The notes under the pieces are model-generated. The model was given only the letters and a program-made list of their open reading frames with translations. It did not search any database and was not told where the DNA came from. This document shows, in pieces, positions 57,748 to 64,000 of a DNA stretch of 64,000 nt. Position 1 is the stretch's first letter; each line of letters opens with the position of its first letter. This DNA is from Lepidodermella squamata. Its lineage: Eukaryota; Gastrotricha. Made by a program: the position numbers and the translations under genes. The stretch spans positions 992,001 through 1,056,000 of the forward strand of contig JBLDXI010000001.1 of the NCBI GenBank assembly GCA_047495785.1, in the 5' to 3' direction.

Positions 57748-58270
57748 ATGGCTACTCATCACCACATCGGAAGCATTAGCAGTGCTGGCGACAGTCGATC
57801 AAACAGCGTGAGTAACTGCCCCAACGACCCGAATTGGTTGTTGATTCTTAAAATTGTCCGCCAACACCATTCGCATACTTTGAAATCGCTGCTAACCGAC
57901 GATGCCGTTACAGTAGCGATGAGATTTGCCGACGGGTTGGCTCAACGCAATGGCTGGAAAACTGTCGGATCGCTGGAGAACGACACGGTGAAACTGTACA
58001 CCGAGGCTAACAATTACGGCGAGTCGAGTTATGCCGCTGTTCACGAGACAGTTGAGACTAATATTACGAATCCGTTGAAGACTTACATGGCAACGGTTAT
58101 AACGGTGGTGATGGCGACTGCGTTGCGACGCTACTGTTTCACCTTAACGAGAACAACAGAGCGGAGATGTTGAAAAACTTGCGACTTCTCTGCGTCACTG
58201 GAACGAACAAGCCGGCGGAGAGCGTCAAAAACATGGAGATGGACAAGTGAGATCAGGCGCTCACCTTTGA
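57748..58270 (+). CDS. Small unrecognised protein, probably two exons
   Basis: ATG at 57748 opens a frame encoding a Ser/Asn-rich start (MATHHHIGSISSAGD), a helical block (DPNWLLILKIVRQHHSHTLKSLL), and GLAQRNGWKTVGSLENDTVKLYTEANNYGE. A GT-AG intron at 58096-58159 (donor GTTATA, acceptor CAACAG) keeps phase and yields a 152-residue protein ending at 58270. Without splicing the frame ends at 58173 (141 residues). A third option, a different frame covering 58050-58250, also looks coding-like (GNGYNGGDGDCVATLLFHL), so the 3' end is uncertain. No family recognised. A poly(A) signal follows at 58356. Confidence 0.5.
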
Positions 58271-58355
58271 TATATTCGAACTTTTTACCTCAATGGATTA
58301 CTATGCTATGATCTCAGAAAAACTTCCTTACATTGTGCTTTTGTTTCTTTGATTC

Positions 58356-58361
58356 AATAAA
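58356..58361 (+). terminator. Poly(A) signal of the small unrecognised gene
   Basis: AATAAA 86 bases after the inferred stop at 58270. Confidence 0.45.
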
Positions 58362-58990
58362 TTTAATTGTATGCATTTGATTTTGTTTCGGATATGTTGC
58401 AGATGAGAAAATCCGCAAACATATTTGACAGGTGATAAGACAACATATTCTAGTTCTGATTTTCCAACTCTAATTCTCCAGGGAGAGCTTGTATATGTGA
58501 AATGAGGAATGAGTTAAATATTGGATTCCAGCGCTGAATTTGAGACTTTTGCACTAGATTTCCTAAAAATATGGTTTTTAGAGTTTCACATCTTCCCTAG
58601 AATCTCAATGTGTTGTCATCGGCCTAACCGATAGATCTCAATATTATGCGCATTTTGCGCTATGAGCGGTCAGATTACGAGTCATACGTCAGGCTGCAGA
58701 GGTGATATCGATTCCAAGTACTTATCGATTTTAAAAATCAGTGATTTTCCCGATTTTCTAAATACTCACAAAAAAAAGTATTTCTACCTAGTTGGTGGTA
58801 CCCGGTAGCTGAAATAGAAAATCCCATGAACATGTGGACATCAATATCAATTAACAATCGAAAAAGCCGAAATCGCAACAAAAATCGGTAAAATTCAGTG
58901 CTGGAACCTCAATTTTAGAGGTGCAAATATTTAGACGCATGACTAATGTAAGCTGTGGTCGAATGTCGGATCAAAAATTTCGCTCATCGG
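58362..58990. other. Intergenic region
   Basis: A/T-rich spacer between the small gene and the third tRNA; nothing else is recognised. Confidence 0.4.
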
Positions 58991-59062
58991 AGGCCCAGGC
59001 GGGAATTGAACCCGCGATCTTCTGTTTACGAGACAGACGCTCTACCACTAAGCTACTGAGCC
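58991..59062 (-). tRNA. tRNA-Thr (anticodon CGT), third copy
   Basis: Reverse complement is identical to the other two copies over 72 bases. An oligo-T run follows on the minus strand within 20 bases. Same strand as the copy 1.7 kb away, so a local duplication is likely, although the flanks look unrelated. Confidence 0.95.
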
Positions 59063-62000
59063 TGGTTTCCCTGGAACCCTCAATTTATTAGAAAATAAAA
59101 AATGTCAGGTCAGACCACAGCGAAGTTCCATGTTCCAATTTATTTTGTCAATGATTTTTTCTGTATGTTTTTCTGTATTGAAACTGCCCATCAAAATCAA
59201 AATGGATTCGGCTTTCGATAATGATTCTATTAGGATCAAGCCGAGTTTTTTGCTAGAGACATCTTATTTCGGTTGCCTGAAGCAGATCTGCACCTCCAAT
59301 TTAATACCGATATTTCTGAAATAGAATTACGAGTCACTTGAGGGTTCATTCCAGCGTGAACAACTTGCTAAAAATTGATGTTAGATGTTGGATCTATTTG
59401 AAGGTTACGTCAGCCGATTATGTTTTCGAAGCTTCTATTGAACTCTTGAATGTGCCAGGGATTAAAATTTCAAATAGTCCCGATTGAACCCGGGAGGTTT
59501 TATCTTCAGCTCATCCAACAGCAAAATTGCACTGCTTCTCGTATTCGCGGATAACTCTCAAATTGGAAGAAAATCCATGATCATATAATCATTTGCCATC
59601 ATTATTTTTGCTATGGTTGAAAAACATGCCAACTCAACAATGGTAAGTGAAAACTGTAGTCAAGTATAATAAACACAAGTAACGCCGCGGTGCGCTCTGC
59701 GTGTTTATTATTCGAAAATAGGCATCGCTAAATGATCATCCATTAGTTTTTACCTATCGTTTATTGATTGAATTCACGCGCTGTGCGCTTTTTACGCAAT
59801 TTTGTAATAAGACATTGAAAATAAACACTGTTATTACCTCGACTACTGCCTATTAGGCGGGCCAAAAATGATAGTACGTGTTATGTTGAATTATTATCAT
59901 TATCGGTAATTTGTTCCACATTACTTGAAAATTGTTCACAATCGTCGACTTCTTCATGTAAACTGGCAGGTGGTATGGCCGTGGCTGGGCCGCGTTAAGG
60001 CGCGCGCACTCACTCGATGCGCCAATCACTACGCACCTTGTGCCACCTTAAAAATGCGCGCATCCAAGCTATTCAGTGTGTAAATAAACGCCGCGCGCTT
60101 TTGGAAGTGATTAAAGGCATGCGCGTCTTGGTGGCCGCTAAATGGCACATCCTATACTAGCCTACTCGCTCGGTATATCACTGGCTACTCGAACTACCGC
60201 GAACACTTTCACACCTTAGTAGCTCGGAAATACCTGGGCCGGCAAATTGTTTTATAAAAATGTAATAATATGTTATTGTTACCGCTGTGATATGCCTGTT
60301 GTTGTTGTTATTAGGTACGAGAACAAGAAGTGATAGCTGATGAGTATGTGATGAGCGCGCCGCGGCGAAGAAATGCGCAAATAGGTGATGGCCGGCTTTG
60401 TAATAAATATGCATAGGTATATATCATAATCAATATTTGTTTATAGTCGTCAGTCATACGGCGATAATCAGCCGCAGATAGTTAGCAGTAGTAATTGTTC
60501 TTTTTACACGCTTCGCACCTGTACAAGCCTTTCAATAATTGCATGGTGAGAGTCGATGCTCAATGATCAATCAGCTGCTGTGCACTGCCAGCTACCTAGG
60601 TGTGTATAATAATTTTTCGAGATAATAAAAAGGCTTTTATCGCGCTCGGTGGGTCAATTGCGCAGCTTTGAAAGCGACTTGAGTGCGGCGTGATGTATTA
60701 TCTCCAACTATACCCGAGCAATATCTCTCCTCTCGCGGACTCGTTTGTATTTGCTTGTTGTTATGGAGAGGGGCCTTTTGCTCCAATGCTTACACAACAA
60801 GAACGGTTTTGCAGGGTAATAATAGTGGGTGGAGAGGCTCACCTTGTGTTTTATTGAGTCCCCTGTATATATGTGTGTGCGATACATGGGTCGCTGAAGT
60901 GGCGCCTCTCGAGACACTAAATGAGGCAACTCTGGTCGACTAGGTATTTCCGCGTCTGATTGACAGCTGGTGGGATCGGCCTCGCAACGGGTGCGCTTGG
61001 TTACACTCTCAGGTCGACCCTTGTTATTGTTGTTGCTGTTAACAATATTGCTAATAATTGTTGCTGATTGACACCACACGAAGATGATACATTATTTCCG
61101 AGGCGACGCGATGTCTCCTATACTACCATTAACTATCAAATGTGTATACACAGTAGAAACGGTTTTATTGCTCGTTATATTTTTGTTTTGCGAGAGTAGC
61201 GTGAACGTCAACATCGCAGCCAACCACCTGCACACCTACAACAATCATAATCATCATCATCACCGGTTCATTGTTGAACAAAAACAACAGCTTTAAGGTT
61301 AACTGCGCGATTCAGCCGGACAGAGAGTGCGGCGAAAATTGACCAAGAAATTAATGTGAGGAAAATAAAGACTAATTTCCAATAATGTGAAATTAGAATC
61401 GAAATTTGAAATTGATTGAATTAAAATGAAGGGAAATTCATTTCAGTTAGCATCTTTCGGACTGAGTTCATAAGATATGAAAGGAAAAATCAATCACGAC
61501 TATACGTTTATTTTCTTCCTAGTTTAATTCGCAGCCGATACTACGCGCTTGAATATGACGACACAAGACCTTGATGACTGGACAGGTAGTTTTGTACTCG
61601 CTAATCAAAAATGATGTCGCTGCAAAAATTTGGTGTGAATAGGTAATAAATCAATTACTGAATTTCAGTTTGTCACTATGTAAAAATTTGCGTCAAAATC
61701 ACGGTGTTACGACGCTGATGCGAAGCGACTCGTAGTTGTTAATTGCCGATGAGAGGGTTATGTCTATCGTCTAATAAGATAATATAATAACACATAAGAG
61801 CCAGGCTCACCCCGGGCCTTCTCACCCTCGTGGCGCTGATCTCAAGTTTGGCATTTCCCGAGCGCGAGTGAGATGCCTGATAGCGACAGCACTTGATAAG
61901 AGCGACTAGTGTGTTCTAAGAATAAGAGGGCACAATTTCACGTCAATCACCCGAGCGCTCTCATCGTTTTGTTGTTATCCCATCTTCAAACTATCCAAGA

Positions 62001-62477
62001 CAAAATATTATCGACGCGCACATCTCGTCTGGTGGCCGTTAACCACCGCACACCTAGGCGACGCTTACTCCCCCCTGTTATACTCTGCTGCTGCTGCCAA
62101 TAATAATAACAGTAATACCTAACTGCGCGATGAGTGCATTTCTATTGCGTTATACAACTGAGCACACAATGGACAGGTATACGATCTCGCTGCTCTTGTC
62201 TTATCTTTCCTAGGCGCGCGCAAACACTCGCGCTCACTCGCTCACCTGCGCGCACCTCGACGCTGATTGGTCGGCCGCGCATCGCGCCAGCCAACGGCAG
62301 CCCAGCCTGCCCGCTGCCGTCAATCATCCGTATACAGAGATATTAATAAGAACAATAACAATAACTTTCGCGCATACCACACTCAGCCCAGCGAGGCACG
62401 AAAAATCTTCTTCATTTTCGCTCGATTCACATTTATTACTATCAAGTTTTCGGTAGTTGAACCTAAACCCACCGAAA
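59063..62477. other. Long gene-free region upstream of the eh1-motif gene
   Basis: About 3.4 kb with uneven composition and GCGC-rich patches (for example 60000-60110 and 62210-62310). ATG-started frames at 59130-59324 (64 codons) and 61084-61296 (70 codons, with a hydrophobic stretch and a His-rich tail) lack support. Such long flanks are common beside developmental regulators and may contain enhancers. Confidence 0.35.
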
Positions 62478-62775
62478 ATGACCTCAGCCCTTACGATTGA
62501 CAATCAGAGACGCGCGAATACGTTCTCGATCGCTAACATCCTCGGAATCGATACAACAACTGGCGTCGGATCGTCGGCTGGCAGTGCCGAGATAAACCAC
62601 CGAAAACGAAAGATCGCTCCAGCTCATAGCGGCAGCTTCGATGACGACCAGCCGAACGCATTTCGCCGGCGGCACAGCAACGAAAAATCATCACCGGATA
62701 GCAACAATCAGAACAGACGGCAGCAATCACTTCATGTCGATATCGAAGGCTCGAATGACGACTTTCCTAATGCAG
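62478..62775 (+). CDS. First coding exon of a probable transcription factor with eh1-like motif (continues outside window)
   Basis: ATG at 62478 opens a frame that ends at donor G|GTACGT (62776), giving 99 codons and a phase-1 junction. Near the N-terminus, residues 15-22 read FSIANILG, matching the eh1 Groucho-binding pattern F-x-I-x-x-I-L found at the N-terminus of many homeodomain and other repressor proteins. The rest is hydrophilic: HRKRKIAPAHSG, RRRHSNEKSSPDSNNQNRRQQ. No homeodomain or other DNA-binding domain is seen in the remaining 1.2 kb, so later exons must lie beyond the window. The identity as a homeobox gene is inference from the motif and its position. Confidence 0.5.
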
Positions 62776-64000
62776 GTACGTATTAGTTTTACTTCCGATT
62801 AAGGTGCTTTGAATCCCTGACTAATGTGAATCATTTTCTCTTCGAGATTTGACCAGAAATTACGGTCCTTATTTTATATATTAGGAGTTCAAATAGGAGT
62901 ACTAGTATTCAATTATAGTATTAAATTAGAAGTATCAGTATTAGTAGTTCAATAGAACATTTTGTCAAGGTTCAACTCAAGTTTATTTTGTCTTTTATTA
63001 TTCGGCTCAAATCAATCGACTTTCTGCGTTGATTTGAAATCGCAGCCCTTGTGTCCTGGGTGAAAATTCTAGTTAACCCGGGTGCGTTTCTTTAGACGCA
63101 GTCGGAAGATTGCATTCAAACGTTGATATCTCTCAATCTTCATCGTTTTAAAATTGAAAATTTCACGCCTTTCTATAGAAAAGTTTGCTTCATTTTACCT
63201 GTCAAGTTCGTTTCTTTTCGTTCAATTTTGGTACGCCGACGCATTTTTGCTATTGGCTCTCCCCTATTTTCACAAGGAATATCGATATAAAACCGGACTG
63301 GTTTTAGTCTTAGCTAATTTTAGCGTTAATCTTAATCGTTAGCGGTGGCTATAAGCAAATTTTCGCTTATATTTTTGGCGTGAATATTGCGCGCTTATGT
63401 TGCGCCTGCCTGTCAAATGCGCAGCGCTAGTGCGTCAAAAGGCGCGGCGGTGTGAGGTGCAATAAATTCAATCTAAGAAGCTCAATTATTAAACAATAAC
63501 AGAGACCCCTCGCTCTAGGCATAGGGTGCGATTGACGCAGTTTGCGAGTGATAATAAAACCAAAATTATTATCATATTAACGAGCCACGCGCTTAATCAT
63601 CACGCAGCACCGGTGTCTGCTGCTGCCGCAGTTAATTAATTCGAATATACTCCCTTGAATATTTTATCATTTCGAACGCGCGTTCGCCCGCGCATTTTTT
63701 GCGCCGAGGTGCGCAAAAATTTGGCGCGCGCGCGCGGAAATTGCTGTGCGATATTCGCACTTGGCCAAAGTTGAGCATTTCCGGCTGGCGGCGGCGTGTC
63801 GCGGCGCGCCTCGCTGCCGATCTGGCAATATTTGCTCGGTGTGATGCGGGTGTCGATGAACTCTCATCTCGCCATAATAATGTAATGTGCGATACCTATA
63901 AATAACACACCGGCGGCCGTCGGCTATTTAGAAGTAGCCCGGCGTGTCCATCATCATCGAGGCGCGCTTTTTGTCTCTTCGGCAGAGGAATTTCCCGAGA
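62776..64000 (+). other. Start of a long first intron
   Basis: No acceptor joined to a coding exon could be identified before the window ends. The region holds GCGC-rich inverted repeats (63673-63719) and a TATAAATA at 63897-63904 that could mark an internal promoter. Confidence 0.4.
63673..63719. repeat. GC-rich palindrome and adjacent hairpin
   Basis: CGAACGCGCGTTCG at 63673-63686 is a perfect 14-base palindrome. Immediately after, TTTTTGCGC and GCGCAAAAA form an inverted repeat around a six-base loop (63696-63719). A run of GCGCGCGCG follows at about 63723-63735. Confidence 0.6.

Noticed and set aside
59130-59324. 64-codon ATG-initiated frame after the third tRNA
   Set aside because: A/T-rich, no motif, no promoter or poly(A) support.
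61084-61296. 70-codon frame with hydrophobic segment and His-rich tail
   Set aside because: His run comes from a CAT/ATC microsatellite; no homology features or gene signals.

Overview
This is animal nuclear DNA, most likely from a nematode other than Caenorhabditis elegans. The basis is: intron-rich genes with many short AT-rich introns ending in TTTTAG or TTTCAG; AG acceptors lying a few to a few tens of bases before several start codons, as expected for spliced-leader trans-splicing; a giant twitchin/titin-type muscle kinase; and a divergent Na+/K+-ATPase alpha paralogue of the kind nematodes carry. The species cannot be named from the sequence. No bacterial-type operons, CRISPR arrays, insertion sequences or rRNA genes were seen. 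All exon boundaries were inferred by eye from GT/AG sites, reading phase and family resemblance, not from transcripts.

Layout. Positions 1-20113 (+) hold the 3' part of a giant sarcomeric gene: three Ig domains, one 7.4-kb Ser/Thr/Glu/Pro-rich exon, a mixed FN3/Ig array, a kinase, two Ig domains and a Ser-rich tail. Then come a compact p62/sequestosome homologue (21340-22400, -), an SLC3A2/4F2hc-like amino-acid-transporter heavy chain (23440-25643, +), and an FHIP subunit of the FTS-Hook-FHIP complex (26501-32142, +) whose third intron carries a decayed non-LTR reverse transcriptase. MGAT5 follows (34176-36854, -), then an orphan 7TM protein (40080-42289, -), a small secreted protein (42943-43659, -), a tRNA-Thr(CGT) (+) and a secreted lipase (44238-45635, -). 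An intronless 1027-residue VWA-domain protein (46692-49775, +) is followed closely by gamma-glutamyltransferase (50060-52007, +). Next are a divergent P-type ATPase alpha subunit (53389-57077, +), a second tRNA-Thr (-), a small unrecognised gene (57748-58270, +), a third tRNA-Thr (-), and the first coding exon of a probable transcriptional regulator with an eh1-like motif (62478-62775, +) that continues beyond the window.

The genes are mostly unrelated neighbours. The giant kinase acts in the sarcomere, p62 in selective autophagy, FHIP in dynein-driven endosome transport, MGAT5 in Golgi N-glycan branching, and the 4F2hc-like protein and GGT at the plasma membrane. The VWA gene and GGT are close enough on one strand to be a two-gene operon, but that is inference.

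The best leads are: the ATPase, where two acidic residues that bind cations in canonical pumps appear to be cysteines; the intronless VWA protein in an intron-rich neighbourhood; the giant internally repeated exon, candidate cassette microexons and two possible C-termini of the muscle kinase; a possible second, C-terminal membrane anchor on the 4F2hc-like protein; and several unrecognised proteins with intact gene structures.
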